Below, piece by piece: positions 32,301 through 43,689 of a stretch of 64,000 nt of DNA. This stretch comes from Symbiodinium natans. Its lineage: Eukaryota > Sar > Dinophyceae > Suessiales > Symbiodiniaceae. Made by a program: the position numbers and the translations under genes. The DNA lies in contig CAJNDS010001491.1 in assembly GCA_905221605.1 (NCBI GenBank), positions 310,360-374,359 of the forward strand. The letters are read 5' to 3'. The first letter of the stretch is position 1. Every line of letters begins with the position of its first letter. The notes under the pieces were generated by a model, which saw nothing but the letters and a program-made list of their open reading frames with translations, had not been told where the DNA came from and made no database searches.

Positions 32301-33033
32301 CGATGACATGTCGGTTGGCACCGGGATGCGAAAGCCGTTCACCGGCGTGTTGTGCGTGAAAAGCGGCGTGGGAGGAGTCAAAGGCATGGGAGACGCCTGC
32401 GTGCAATCTTCCGCAAGGCCTAGGGTTTAGGGTTTAGGGTTTAGGGTTCAGGGTTCGGGGTTCAGGGTTCAGGGTTTAGGGCTGGCTCCTAGAGAAACGC
32501 GGTTCTTCCGCTCCTCAGACTGAACACTACTGGGAAGTTCATGGGTACTTCGAACTCCAATAATACGTCTACCTATGACCTAGTTAGGGGACTTAAGGGC
32601 GCTTGTCAGTACAGATATACTTGGGGATTATAAGTACCCATGAACCTCCCAGCAAGCCTTTCCGTCAAATCGCCTAAGCAGACAGAGGAGCCTCCGGAAG
32701 ATTTGACCGCCTTGCCGCATGATAGCGTGCTGCAAACTCTGTCGGGTCCTTGGAGCTCAGGCGAAAGCTTGCCATAACTCAGGTTCGTAATGACTGGGGG
32801 GAACGACCACAAGTACTCCTAAAGCCCAAGACCCTAAACCCCAAACCCCAAACCCTGATTAGGTAATGAAGGGGCCAAACAGGCTGAGGCCCTTACACCC
32901 TAACTAAACCCTGAACCCTAAACCCTAAACCCTAAACTGTTGGGAACCCCACCTCCTCGGACTGTGTCGCCTCGGACTGAACGGCCACATGGACGAGGGT
33001 CTTGGTTGCAGTGAAGACTCGGGCTCCCCAGCG
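29340..33033 (-). CDS. Candidate six-exon membrane-protein gene (partial)
   Basis: Six exon-like segments join in phase: ~33020-32953, 32818-32658, 32529-32483, 32419-32257, 31169-31036 and 29482 to about 29340. Donors are GT, GC, GC, GC, GC; acceptors are mostly AG|G. The protein is soluble and Ser/Pro-rich at first (SFPPVITNLSYGKLSPELQG, FTHNTPVNGFRIPVP). It then has a hydrophobic stretch (ITIRVILLAAATCAVSIVHF), a Cys cluster (LTCCYCSCNLF) and a second hydrophobic stretch, suggesting a membrane protein. Hand-counted GC3 favours the minus strand in the four longest segments (77 v 51, 80 v 74, 68 v 63, 74 v 71 percent), but the plus strand is also largely open and donors were chosen with some freedom, so strand and joins are provisional. 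Introns include a family D TIR element (32530-32657) and a nine-heptamer tract (32420-32482). No family recognised; both gene ends missing. Confidence 0.45.
30570..31025 (-). repeat. CCCCTAAA octamer array and mixed heptamers
   Basis: 30580-30690 is built of about 13 CCCCTAAA octamers, followed by CCCCAAA/CCCTAAA mixtures to 30785 and another tract at 30940-31025. Confidence 0.9.
31235..31362 (+). mobile_element. Family D TIR element
   Basis: 128 bp, CTTGGAGGCTGCATGGGTAC to GTACCCATGAACCTCCAAG; lies just beyond the exon at 31036-31169. Confidence 0.65.
31703..31906 (+). mobile_element. Family C element split by a heptad tract
   Basis: Left arm TTGGGATGTTCCCCCGTATA and right arm GGGCGAACATCCC are separated by about 120 bp of TTTAGGG variants that begin exactly where other copies read TTACTAGGGATT. 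Confidence 0.65.
32140..32235 (+). repeat. TTTAGGG array
   Basis: About 13 copies with GGGTCTA variants, between candidate exons. Confidence 0.9.
32420..32482 (-). repeat. Nine telomeric heptamers, modelled as a complete intron
   Basis: Exactly 63 bp. Read on the minus strand it is nine 7-mers from GCCCTAA to ACCCTAG. It fills the gap between candidate exons A|...|G with GC donor and AG acceptor and with matching phase. Confidence 0.75.
32530..32657 (-). mobile_element. Family D TIR element modelled as an intron
   Basis: The termini are CTGGGAAGTTCATGGGTACT / AGTACCCATGAACCTCCCAG (32530-32652). With five more bases it forms a 128-bp intron of the candidate membrane-protein gene (GC donor, CCCAG acceptor, phases agree). 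Confidence 0.6.
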
Positions 33034-33559
33034 TTTAGGGTTTAGGGTTTGGGGTTTGGGTTTAGGGTTTGGGGCTTTTTAGGGTTTAGGGTTTAGGGTT
33101 TGGGGTTTGGGTGTTTTGGATTTTGGGTTTGGGTTTTTTGGGGTTTGGGGTTTGGGGTTCTTGGGGTTCTAAACCCCAGAACTTACAAACCCCAAGCCTT
33201 AATGAAGAATGTGAAAGGGGGTGCCTCTTTTCGGTTGAAGAAGGCCCTAGAAGGGAACCAAACTCAAAAGGGGAAAGAAAGTACTGTGGGGGAGAGCCGG
33301 GTTTAGGGGGTTTAGGGTTTTAGGGTCTATCGTTGATTTTCGGGTTCTAGGGTTTAGGGGTGAGGGCTTTAGGGCTTTAAGGTTGAGGATTTCGTTGCTG
33401 GAATATATGTGTTCGTATCTGATACACGTGCAAGACTGACCGACCTACGTTGCTGTTCTTGGGTTTTCGGTTTGAGGCTTCAGCGGATATTCGGATTTAG
33501 GGTGGGAGTTGACGGTTTTAGGTCCGCAGAAACCTAGGAGACAATAGGGGGCCTTTGCA

Positions 33560-34250
33560 ATGAGTATTACTATTATTCTTAGTATTATGTCATTTGTCTT
33601 TTATTTTGTTCGTTGTGTTTATGTTTTTGATGTGTTGTTTAGATTTTTTGTGGGTGAGTGGGCCTTGAGTATTGTCCTTACAAAGGGCAAGGTTAATTCA
33701 CATCTTTGCGGGTGAAGTCACATCTCCCCAGTTGTACACAAGAAGATACGACTTAACCTACCCCCCTTGTAGAGTTCCGAGGCAGTGTACTCCAACCAGG
33801 ACACCCCTCCTCCTCTCTCGCCCCTCCTCCCTTCCCCGCCTCCCCTCCCCCGTCCTCTGTCCGCGTTTCAGCAACCCCCCCTTCTCGGCTGGGGGGTTGG
33901 GGTTGGCATCTTTTCCGGCGGCTTTTGCGTTCCCTGCACGCGTGCCCTGATCGGTTGGATTGGTTCGGTTACACCACCAGAGCCTTGGTCTGCATTATGA
34001 TTAAACCCCCTCTTGAACTCCCCGCGGAGTGCGGGCGGCTGCGGCTCTCACGCTGCTAGCCATTCTCCCTCCCTCCCCTCCCTCCCTCCGACGGTTAGTA
34101 TGAGGAACATCCCAACCCGCATCCCTGTACGTGCACTGTTCACTGTTGAATGCTGGCGAGAGGCCGGACCATTGACAGCAGGTGTCGAAGGGCTGCTCAT
34201 ATGAGCTGCTGAAAAGCGAATTTCTCAGTAACCCCTATCTACGCCAAGCC
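33560..34250. other. Heptad-free pyrimidine-rich island
   Basis: A T-rich stretch (33585-33655) is followed by C/T-rich DNA (33805-33880, 34060-34095) with no TTTAGGG units for about 900 bp. I see no convincing exon. It sits between a minus candidate gene (<33.0 kb) and plus candidate exons (>34.97 kb), so it may be a divergent promoter/strand-switch region. Confidence 0.3.
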
Positions 34251-34970
34251 CCCTTAACCACAAACCTCGAAGCATTGTGAAGCTGGGGCTTGTGGAACTT
34301 GGGGTGTCAGGGCTATGGCTTAAGCCAGTATGCGGTCAGGGGTAAATGGGCCAACCTCTCAGAGAAGAGAGTTGGGGGCCCTCAGAATGTGGGAGGCTTT
34401 GCACTCTGAGGTTTTGGTTGCTTGTCTTGGGGGCTCGAGGGTTTTGGGTGCGCAGGGTACTTCTCTTTGGTCTAAGGTTTTAGGACTTAGGGTCAAGGGT
34501 TAATTAAGGTTCAGGCTCAGGGTTTGGGGGTGTTGCATGTGCAGAAAGGTGCTGATGAGTATTCAAAGCCTATTCACAGGCTTGGGCCCAGACCACAAGC
34601 ACCAGAGAAGGTGCCCAGTTGCAAAGGAAATCTGCTTGGGTTCAACCTTATGAGCACCGCACCCTAAACCCGAATCCCGAAACTTGAGCCCTAAAGCCCC
34701 CCACCCAATCCAGGGCACCCAAAACAGACTCCGCCCCCCCCCCCCCCCCCCCATAAACCCTAAACCCAAAAGGCCTAAACCCCTCTGAGCCGTTTCAAGT
34801 CCAGGGCTTCGCACCCGAAAAGCCTCCAAGCCGCCACCTGCCCTAAAAGCACCGTTTGGGGTTTAGGGTTAGGTTTAGGGTTTAGGGTTTAGGGTCTAGG
34901 GCTTTAGAACCTCAAAACCAAAACCCTTAACCCTAAACGCCCAAAACACAAAATCCCCAGCCCTCAACCC

Positions 34971-37470
34971 ACGGGCTACTGCGCGTGTGCGAAGGCTGAG
35001 CTATGGGCAAAAGCCCATCTGCACCACGCCGGCGGCATGGGGCCACCTGTTGTCTGGGTCCCGAAGGACCAAGTGGCACTTTTCGAGCCTCCGGTTGCCC
35101 CAAAACCCCGAAACCTCTAAGCCTCTTAAACCCTTTAAAACCCCCAAAGCCCTAGAAGCCCCTAGAGCCCCAAGCAACCCTGAAGCCCGTAAGACCCCTG
35201 AAGCCCCCCAACCCCCCACGGCTCCGAAGCCCCTTTAGCCCCTAAATCCCTAAAGGCCCGAATAAAAACCCTCAAAAGCCTGAAAACCCTCAAACAAACC
35301 AAAGAAGAACCTTCAAAAAACAAAAAGCAAACCTTAAACCCTAAATAAAACCCCTGAAAAAACCCAAGAGCCCCCTTTAAAAAACCCAGCCCTAAAACAG
35401 CCCCCTGCACTGGGTTACCACTAGCCCTAAACCCCACACCCTAAACCGAGATTTTGTGCCCCTCATGGAACCCAGGGGGATCCTCCAAAACATGGGCCCT
35501 TGTTGGCGGTTGCTCTATATAGTGTATAGGGTTTAGGGTTTACAGGGTTTAGGGTTCAGGGTTTATGTAAGGTTTTAGGATCTTTGTTTTTGGCTTCATG
35601 GTTTAGGGTTTGCAAGGCTCTGTATTTTATGAAGCCCTCCAATAGACGGGACCATCATTTAGCATCTCATGAGACTCCTCAGCATTGGTTGAAGAACGCT
35701 GCCTTCTTCAGCTCCAGTGGATCTGCAACGCCTAGAAAGGCCTTCTGAATGAGGCACTTCGGCAGCCCACCATCCCATGCGCTTGCCAAGGGAGGGCAGC
35801 CACCAGTGGCCGCTGTCGCGGCTGCCAAAGTTTGCCCATGCAGCTCAAGCACCGTGCGCGATGTGCACGAGATGATGCCATGGGGACCATGTTGACATTA
35901 TACACGTGCGAATTTGAAGTCTAGACGAGTAACCCCACAGGACAAGGACAAGGATGTCAGTGCGCTTTACTGAACCAGCCGATTCCCAGGACCTCCCAAG
36001 ACCATGTGAAAAATGTAAAGATATTGGGTTAGCGTAGAGGAACCAAATAAGTTTTATGGTTTAGTGTTCAGGGTTTATGTTGCGGGGTTTATCGTGTAGA
36101 GGGTTTAGGGTCTGCAGGGTAGTTTAGGTTCTGCAGCGTTCAGAGTTCAGGGTTCAGGGTACAGGGTTTGCTTCTGGTGTTGGGTTTTGAGTTTGCAGAG
36201 TTCAACATACCCGTTGACGGAGCTCTGTGCACATGCTACTCGTGAGTTTGACCCTAAACCCTAAACACCTAAACACCTAAACACCTAAACACCTAAACAC
36301 CTAAACCCTAAACCCTGGATGTCCGTCCACCTTCACATCACTGAAGTGGCGAAGAGGCACGCACCCTGCGGCGCTCGGCACAAGCTATGCAAGCCCAACT
36401 CCCCAGACCTGGGGTTTCCGAAACTCGGGGACTCGGGGACCCTCATCGAGACCCCCAAATAGTAGGATCCCCTTAGAATAAGGATCCCCCTAAACCCTAA
36501 ACCCTAAACCCTCAACCCTCAGCCCTAAACCCTAAACCCCAATACGGAAACCACCACCCCTGAATACACTGCTGGCACTCAGTGCAAATCCATGTGCGGC
36601 TTGGAACGAACTGAGTGCGCTGCATGGCTGTGGGTTTTGGGAACCCCAAAACCCTAAACCCTATATGAATCGAGAGGGATGGGTATTTGGCTTGGGGATA
36701 CTTGGGGCGGACGTCTGCTCGAGACAGCAAGGCACGCACAGGCCTGCTGGACAATGGCACCATGACGCGCCATGTCGCTGGCGTCCCTAAACCCTAAACT
36801 ATACACCCTAAACCCTAAACCCTCAACCCTCAACCCTCAACCCTAAACCCTAAACCCTGACGAAATCTGTTCAGGACTTCGGTTTCAGGGGGCTGCTGGT
36901 TGAGTTGAGGGTCTAGGGTCCAAACAGACCTAAAGGTTCCGGAGTTCAGGTAGCACGTGCTTTGGCAACTTTGCTTGGTGCATGTCCTGCCCTAGCCTCA
37001 GCCATTGGTCTTTGTAGTCCTACGAGTTCCTTTAACGGCAACCCAGGTTGCAACCCCTAAACCCTAAACCCTAAACCCTAAACCCTAAACCCTAAACCCT
37101 AAACCTCTAAACCGCTTCGCTGTTCGGCCAGAAATGGCTGAACCGGATTGCGCGCGCGCAAGAGCGTCGTTCCAAGGCAGGCACCGCGAAAGAATCGGCA
37201 GGGGGGATGTTTCCCCAAAAACCCACAATTACTTGGAGGCTCATTGTACTTAGCAGCCAAATGTGATTGCACTTGTGACCCAATTATCACCATTTTAGGG
37301 GAATTAAGGGGCTTGTAAGTGGGTGATAAATACACCTATCATTGGTTTTAAGTACCACGAACCCTACACCCTAAACCCCCAAAGTGCTTCCCGAGTGAAG
37401 ACTCGAAACAGGGCGCAGCAGGGCCGACCAGAATGTCCAAATTGAGGTTCTCTGGGCCTCGGTATTGAGG
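34971..37470 (+). CDS. Candidate plus-strand exons
   Basis: Plus-strand segments: 34971-35105 (AELWAKAHLHHAGGMGPPVV, highly GC-ended), 36317-36412 (MSVHLHITEVAKRHAPCGAR), 36948-37050 (QVARALATLLGACPALASAI, CAG|G acceptor), 37112-37230 (RFAVRPEMAEPDCARARASF, ending at a family D element) and 37381-37470 (KCFPSEDSKQGAAGPTRMSK, TGA). Joins are not established, and one intervening segment (35679-35890) reads well on the minus strand. Confidence 0.33.
35679..35892 (-). CDS. Candidate terminal exon, strand uncertain
   Basis: The minus strand reads TVLELHGQTLAAATAATGGC and LPKCLIQKAFLGVADPLELK, ending FFNQC with TGA. The plus strand is open for 48 codons from an ATG with equal GC3 (about 65 percent), so the strand cannot be settled by composition. 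Confidence 0.3.
37232..37362 (+). mobile_element. Family D element, right terminus replaced
   Basis: Starts CTTGGAGGCTCATTGTACTT; the right arm AAGTACCACGAACC runs into CCCTAAA sequence instead of TCCAAG. Confidence 0.55.
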
Positions 37471-37544
37471 GCAGCACCTGGAAGCCCTGAACCCTAAACC
37501 CTAAACCCCAAACCCTTAACCCTTAAACCCTAAACTCCCTTGTA

Positions 37545-37660
37545 GCAGGTCGTGACTGCTCCGCGGTGAAGTAAGTCTCGGACAATGGCCGTACCTGCGC
37601 CGCGCTGGAGAATCAGATCGAGCGTGTCATCTAGTTCACTTGGGCTACTGTTGCTTATCA
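37545..37660 (-). CDS. Candidate minus exon
   Basis: The minus strand reads SPSELDDTLDLILQRGAGTA and VRDLLHRGAVTTCYKG without a stop, while all plus frames are closed. The first part has helix-like character. Bounded by heptad-rich sequence on both sides. Confidence 0.4.
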
Positions 37661-37754
37661 TCTTTAGGGTTTAGGGTTTAGGGTTTGGGGTTTAGGTTTA
37701 GGGTTTAGGGTTCGGATGAAGGTTGAGTCGGTTACAAGTGTCGGGAGCGGGCCG

Positions 37755-38262
37755 AGGGTGTGTTGGGAACAGGGGGGGCGCGTGTTGGGAACTGGGCAGG
37801 CGTGAGTCAGGAACGCAGGGGGGGTGAGTCGGGAACAGGGCCCATGTGTACAGCACGCCCGGGGGTTGAGTTGGGAAAGGCTGCCCCCCAGAATTGGGTT
37901 TCGGAGTGATGACCCTACTCTGCAGGTTTGTTTTAAGTCCTCTTTCGACGACTTGGAGTGTTGGTGTGCGGGTTCATGACACGTCGGATGTGTTCGCCTC
38001 GTAAAGTCTCCCCTTTGGAAGCTGAAAAGAAGACGGTAGACCCAACTCCAAGTCGTCGAAAGAGGCCTTAAAACAAACCTGCAGAGCAGCGTCATCACTC
38101 CGAAACCCAATTCTGGGGAGCAGCCGTTCCCAACTCAACCGGGGCGTGCTGTACACGTGAGCCCTGTTCCCGACTCACCCCCCCTGCGTTCCCGACTCAC
38201 GCCTGCCCTGTTCCCAACACGCACCCCCCCTGTTCTCAACACGCGTGTGCCCAACACACCCC
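37755..38262. repeat. 508-bp inverted repeat with 85-bp spacer
   Basis: Arms 37755-37959 and 38045-38262 are imperfect reverse complements over more than 200 bp. Each arm holds tandem GTGTTGGGAAC / GTGAGTCGGGAAC-type units, then CTGCAGGTTTGTTTTAAG and TCGACGACTTGGAG nearest the spacer. A transcript would form a long hairpin. A minus frame of 148 codons crosses it but looks incidental. Confidence 0.8.
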
Positions 38263-38305
38263 AGTTGCAACCAACACGACTAACATTCTTTAGGGTTCAC
38301 GGCTA

Positions 38306-38417
38306 CTAGACCAGGAGTAACCTAGGAATAAAAACGTTACCCTTTTTGGTTGAAAAAGGGTTTATAAGGGAACCTAAACCCTAAAGAATGGAAACAAGGG
38401 CCCTCTCTGGGTCCTAG
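38306..38417 (+). mobile_element. Family B TIR element
   Basis: 112 bp, CTAGACC...GGTCCTAG, with the same interior order: CCTAGGAATA, AAGGGTTTATAAGGGAACC, AAGGGCCCTCTCTGG. Confidence 0.6.
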
Positions 38418-38498
38418 ACTACTGCTGCTATCATCTTTCCGGTCTAAGGCTAAGGGTTTAAGGTTTAGAGTGCATGTTAGCTTCTCTTTACATGCTCC

Positions 38499-38608
38499 TA
38501 CAATGCTTCATGTATCGTCTGTGTTAGGATGGACGCACTGTTCGAAGGAATTATGACAACTGACACCAAGCTCACTACTTTGGCTTGGCACATAGTGATC
38601 TCGCACTC
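38499..38608 (-). CDS. Candidate minus exon
   Basis: The frame reads EITMCQAKVVSLVSVVIIPS and SASILTQTIHEAL before a TAG. Mixed hydrophobic/polar; no family recognised. Strand provisional. Confidence 0.28.
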
Positions 38609-38842
38609 CCTAAGCCCTAAGCCCCAATCCCTAAGCCCTGAACCCTAAACCCTGTTCCACTTTACAGAACACTGACAAGAAAGAGTTGAAACAGGGCCTA
38701 AAATATTTGACGCTCGGGTTTCTAGACTTAAAACCCTAGGCCCGCACACTTTCAGCAGGGCAGGTCCCAGGTGAAGTTCCAGTTCCTATTGTATAAGGCT
38801 GATGCAAGTATGGGAGGACGGCCACCTGAAGTTGTCCTAGAG

Positions 38843-39940
38843 TTGGGTTTAGGGTTTAGGCTTTAGGGTTTAGGGTTTAGGGTTTAGGGTTTAGGGTTTA
38901 GGGTGTCGGGTTTAGGGTTTAGGGCTTAGGGGTTAAGAGGCTAAAGACACCCAGCTGAGGGAAAGGCGAGTCCGAATTTCGTAAGGATTGCTCAGCCAGC
39001 CAGCGCTGACACACCTGCAGTGCAACGGACATGGAGGGCTACTCCACTCACTTAGGGTTCAGGGTTCAGGGTTCAGAGTTTAGGGTATATACGGTTCAGG
39101 ACAAGATAAAAGATTTAGGGTTTAAAACCAGGTTCGCGTTTTAGGGTTTAGGGCTACAAACTGAAACCCAATTAAACCACAGAATCCCGGAATACCCTGA
39201 ACCCTGAACCCTCAACCTTAAACCCTAAACCCTAAAACAACACTACGAAGACAAGTGGAGCGTCTTGGGATGCTTAATGGCCTTTTAAAAGAGCACCTGG
39301 GGGTGTGCGAAGGGGGGGGGGGGGTTGGGTTTGGGTTTGGGTTTTTTGGGAGGTTCGGGTTTAGAGCTTTTGCATTTGCGGTTGTGGCTGCCTCTACTCG
39401 TGGTGTAGGGCTTATGGTTTCGGGTTTAGGGTTTAGATATAGCATCCCAAAAGTAACAAGACACGGCCAGCTCGCACATGCACACAAAGCCCGCAACGCG
39501 AAGCCTTAAGCCCCTAACTCAGCTCACACCCCTCCCATTGCCCTCCCTAAACCCTGAGCAACTAGACCCAAGAGCAACCTAGGAATAACAGGGCGCCCTT
39601 TTTGGTTCAAAAGGGGCCCATAAGGGAACCTAAACCCTACAAAAGGTGAATAAGGGCCTCTGGGTACTGGGCAAACCCTACAAGCCCTGTGGCCAAACGC
39701 AAACAAAGGACAAACCCTGGGCCCTACTTCAAGCTCTACAAGCCCCCGACTTCGAACTCGTGGGCCCTTTTGGGGTCGCCGTATATTTCTAGTAGTTCAG
39801 CGAGGGTACCACACAGGGCCCAAGATCACCCTAAACCCTAAACCCTAAACCCGAAACCCTAAACCCTAAACCCTAAACCTAAACCCTAAACCCTAAACCC
39901 GAAACCCGAAACCCCAAACCCGAAACCCTGCAAGTGAAAA
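38843..39940. repeat. Heptad tracts
   Basis: TTTAGGG at 38843-38940 and CCCTAAA/CCCGAAA at 39829-39940, with a family B element and a G run (39313-39325) between them. Confidence 0.85.
39562..39670 (+). mobile_element. Family B element, right end decayed
   Basis: CTAGACCC start, CCTAGGAATA, ATAAGGGAACCTAAACCC and AATAAGGGCC in family order. A left-half fragment lies at 41466-41540. Confidence 0.5.
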
Positions 39941-40134
39941 AACAATGCGGCCCCTTGAGGGCGGTGCCAGGTCCAGAAGAACTAAGCAATTCTCGTGCAC
40001 GTAGTACCTTTGGCCATCTACTCGCAAGTTCTCGGATAGTTCTAAGTAGGGCTGTAGAAGCGTTCATGGGCAGCTATAAGTTCACGGGTAGCTATAGGTA
40101 GGGTTCTAAGTACACGATGTGTTTTGGGATGTTC

Positions 40135-40223
40135 CCCCTTATACTAACAGTCCTTACTAGGGAGTAAACTAAGGGCAACTACAATCCCTATTAGGGACTG
40201 TTAGTATAAGGGGGAACATCCCA
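40135..40223 (+). mobile_element. Family C element, best preserved
   Basis: 89-bp near-perfect palindrome: TGGGATGTTCCCCCTTATAC / GTATAAGGGGGAACATCCCA. A good consensus source for the family. Confidence 0.75.
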
Positions 40224-41189
40224 TGTTATGCAAGTAACATGGGAGCAGTGCATCTTCTGGTGCTTGCGAGGATTCGGTTGTAGGATTTGTGAAGAAATCC
40301 ACTATTCTTAACATGGATATGGATTTAGATATACAAAAGCATACCTATAAATATATAACTATATATATAATATTTACTTATGTAGTTTTGTCTATTTATT
40401 TATTTGTTTGTTATATCAACATACTTATATGTTTTCACTTATATAAGTGGGATTCTTGCAGGGATCCACATCCCCGTGAAGCACACACCAGGAAGTCTCG
40501 CGCGCTGAGCCTCGTGCAGTAGGTTTCTGAGCCGGGACCGTATGGTCACCGAGACTCCCTGCATTGTGCCAGAGCACAAGTGCGACGTGACCTCTGACAA
40601 AACATGAGGGGGGGAGGGGGGGGGGGGGTTCGAGCTTAGGGTTCAGGGTTCAGGGTTGAGGGTTAAGGGGTTCCGAAACACATAGGGGTACCCTTATTTT
40701 CCTATACTAAGGACTAGACTCTTTTGTGGGGCATACAAGTGGGTCCCCTGCTTTAGGAATTCTGCGGTTCTTATGAGTCTGTGAGGAGGATGCCGTTGTT
40801 GATAGAGTGAAAGCTTCAGGCGGCAGGGTTTGAGGAGAAAGGTGCATGATCTAGACCTAAACCCTACTAGGGCACCTATCCCCAAAAGCCCGAAGCTCCT
40901 GAAAACCCAAGCCCTCTCGGAGTAGTTGCAGGGTTCCTAAGTATGGGACCTTGAATGGGACCCGATATAGACCCTCATATATGTATATGTATATACATAT
41001 ATATATATATACACACCCTATAGCTGCCCAAAGAAGCCCTCGAACCAAAAGAAACTCTGAGCCCCAAAAAGGAATGCTCCAAATCCTGGAGCCGCAACAG
41101 AACTGAGGTCCGATCCCCTAAGCTAAGGCTCTCGAGCACGCAAGCCTGCTGAACCTTCGTCCGGTTGGGGGTGGAAGGCTTCCGGGTTT

Positions 41190-41372
41190 GTTGGGTTTAG
41201 GGTTTAGGGTTTAGGGTTTAGGGTTTAGGGTTTAGGGTTTAGGGTTTAGGGTTTAGGGTTTAGGGTTTAGGGTTTAGGGTTTAGGGTTTAGGGTTTAGGG
41301 TTTAGGGTTTTAGGGTTTAGGGTTTAGGGTTTAGGGTTTAGGGTTTAGGGTTTAGGGTTTAGGGTTTAGGGC
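41190..41372 (+). repeat. Longest perfect TTTAGGG array in the window
   Basis: About 26 copies over 183 bp with a single one-base slip. Confidence 0.97.
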
Positions 41373-42034
41373 TGTTTAGGGTTGAAGGGTTCATTTTTCA
41401 TTCTGATTCTGGGGGGTTTAGCCAGAGGCGTTTGGGGCTTAGAGGGGCCGGCTGCGGGGTTTCGGAGACCCAAGAGTAACCTAGGAATGGAAAGGATGCC
41501 CTTTTTTGGTGCAAAGGGGTTTGAGAGAAATTGAGAGAACTGATTTAAGTTCCGGGGTCAAGGGATGCACTGTCACCGGAGCTTTGGGTTCCACATTGCA
41601 AGCCCGACGTCGCATCGGGGTTTAGGGCTTGGGGTTTAGGGCTTGGGGTTTAGGGTTTAGGGTTTAGGGTTTAGGGTTCAGGGTTTAGGGTCCCGGCGCC
41701 TGTCGCTTCAGGCGCTCGTGAAAACCAAGCTTCTCGAGGGAGAGCTGCGCATGAGAGGACGATGTGCCCCAGTACCTGCAAACGATTTAGGGTAAACCCT
41801 AAACCCTAAACCCTACACCCTAAACCCTGAACCCTAAACCCTAAACCCTAATCCCCCGACACCAGAAAGTGCTAGGTGTCAGGGTTTTGAGATGCGAGCT
41901 TTGCTTCGGGTGCTTGTGGCCTGTGAACGCCTGAGCCTTACACTTCCGAAAGACTGGGGGAGGGCCTAAACCCTAAACCCTAAAACCCTTGGGGGGGAGG
42001 GGGGGGGGGGGGGGGGGGGGGGGTGGAGGGGGTG

Positions 42035-43488
42035 GCGGCCGCACTCCCTGCAGAAGAAGGACACGTGCGTGGCGTTGGACTTGAGCCCATCGAGGATGCT
42101 CCAGAGAGCGCCCTGGGTCAGGGTTTGGGGTCTAGGTCTCGGGGTTTAGGGTTCGGGTTTAGGGCCTTACGGCCTGAGGGTTTCTAGTAGCGAATCTGGC
42201 CCCCGTTAAACGAGGGTTTCGGGTTTAGCGGTTAGGGCTTAGGGTATCTTAGAGTTTAGGGTGGTAACACATGCGCCCAAGAACTGCGGGCCTAAGCCAA
42301 GCCCCTTCCTGGTCTACGGGGAAGGGAAGTCGAGGGCTTGCCCACTCCAGCGCGTGTCGCTCTATCGGCGCCGTGCCTTAATTCGGAGGGCCCCCCATGC
42401 CTCAAGCCCTAAATCCGAAAACCCGTCGGCCCGAAACCCTAAACCCTAAACATCCCTAAACCCTAAATGGCCGCAAAAGAGGTACCTCCAGGGCCGCAAG
42501 CTGCTCGATCACATGGAAGAGGCCACGCCCGTCACCCTGGCAGCTGGGGTGTATAGGGCTTATATGGTTAGAGGCTTCAGGGTTTAGGTTTTGGGGTTTG
42601 TTAGAGTATAGGGTTTGGTGTTTAGGGTGTAGGGTTTAGGGTTTAGGGTTTGGGGTTTGGGGTTTATGGCTCAGTGGGTGCAGGGTTTAGGGTTCAGGGT
42701 TTAGGGCGCTAGGCATCGGGCTTAGGGTTTATGGCTGAGTGGGTTCAGGGTTTAGGGTGTAGGGCTTGGCCATTGGGCTTAGGGTTTATGGTTCAGTGCG
42801 TTCAGGGTTTCGGATCTAGGGCTGCTCTTGGGTGAAGGGCTTTGACTATGAAGAGACACTTCCCTCGAAGGGGAACACGACTTAGAACAAGCGATTTGTA
42901 ACCCTGAGCCCTCACACACGGCAAGCCCTAAGCCTTAAACCCTACACCCTAAACCCCTAAACCCTAAACCCCTGAACCCCTAAACCCCTAAACCCCAAAC
43001 CCTAAACCCCTAACCCCCAAACCCTAAACCCCTAAAGACCCTACACCCTAAGCCCCTAAACCCCCTAAACCCCCCAAACCCCCTAAACCCCCTAAGCCCC
43101 TAAGCCCCTAAGCCCCTAAACCCCTAAACCCCGAAACCCCTAAACCCCTAAACCACTAAACCCCTAAACTCCTAAAACCCTAAACCCCTAAACCCCTAAA
43201 CCCCTAAACCCCTAAACCCCTAAACCCTAAACCCCTAAACCCTAAACCCCTGAACCCCTAAACCCTAAACCCCTAAACCCCAAACCCTAAGCCCCTAAAC
43301 CCTAAACCCGAAGCCCCTAAACCCCAAGCCCCCTAAGCCCCTAAGCCCCTAAGCCCCTAAATCCTAAACCCTAAACCCCAAACCCCAAACCCTATCCATG
43401 GAGCAAGCGCGAAGGCTTCCACCAGCTTCTCAGTGGTCTCGGGCGAGCCCGGCGACGCTGGAGCCGGCGAACTGGGGAGCCGCTCCTC
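42035..43488 (-). CDS. Candidate three-exon minus-strand gene fragment
   Basis: Segment 42112-42035 (GALWSILDGLKSNATHVSFF, then CRECGR) has 92 percent GC3 on the minus strand against about 50 percent on the plus, plus a clean CCCAG|G acceptor, so it is the firmest exon here. Segments 42536-42486 (GDGRGLFHVIEQLAALE, acceptor CCAG|G, donor GAG|GTACCT) and 43488-43405 (EERLPSSPAPASPGSPETTE, acceptor GTCAG|G) join it in phase 0. Their antisense frames are nearly as good, so only the 3' segment is solid. The intron 42537-43404 is full of CCCCTAAA-type repeats. Confidence 0.42.
42930..43400 (-). repeat. CCCCTAAA-type octamer field
   Basis: About 470 bp of CCCCTAAA, CCCCTAAG and CCCTAAA units, filling the proposed intron between candidate exons at 42536 and 43405. 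Confidence 0.9.
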
Positions 43489-43689
43489 CTGACAAGAAAG
43501 TTTAGGCTTAAGGGTTTCGGTTGAGGGTTAGGGTTTAGGGTTTAGGGTTTAGGGTCAAGGGTTCAGGGTTGCATTTATGATTGGTTTAGGGTTTAAAAGA
43601 TGTATAGGGGTCAGGGAGAAGGCCGGTTCGGGAGAGTGCCTCGGTGGAACGACAAACAGAAGGCTTCAAAAAAGGAAATATAGACGGGC

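Noticed and set aside
41190-41372. True chromosome end
   Set aside because: Unique DNA continues on both sides and dozens of similar tracts in both orientations occur; these are interstitial.
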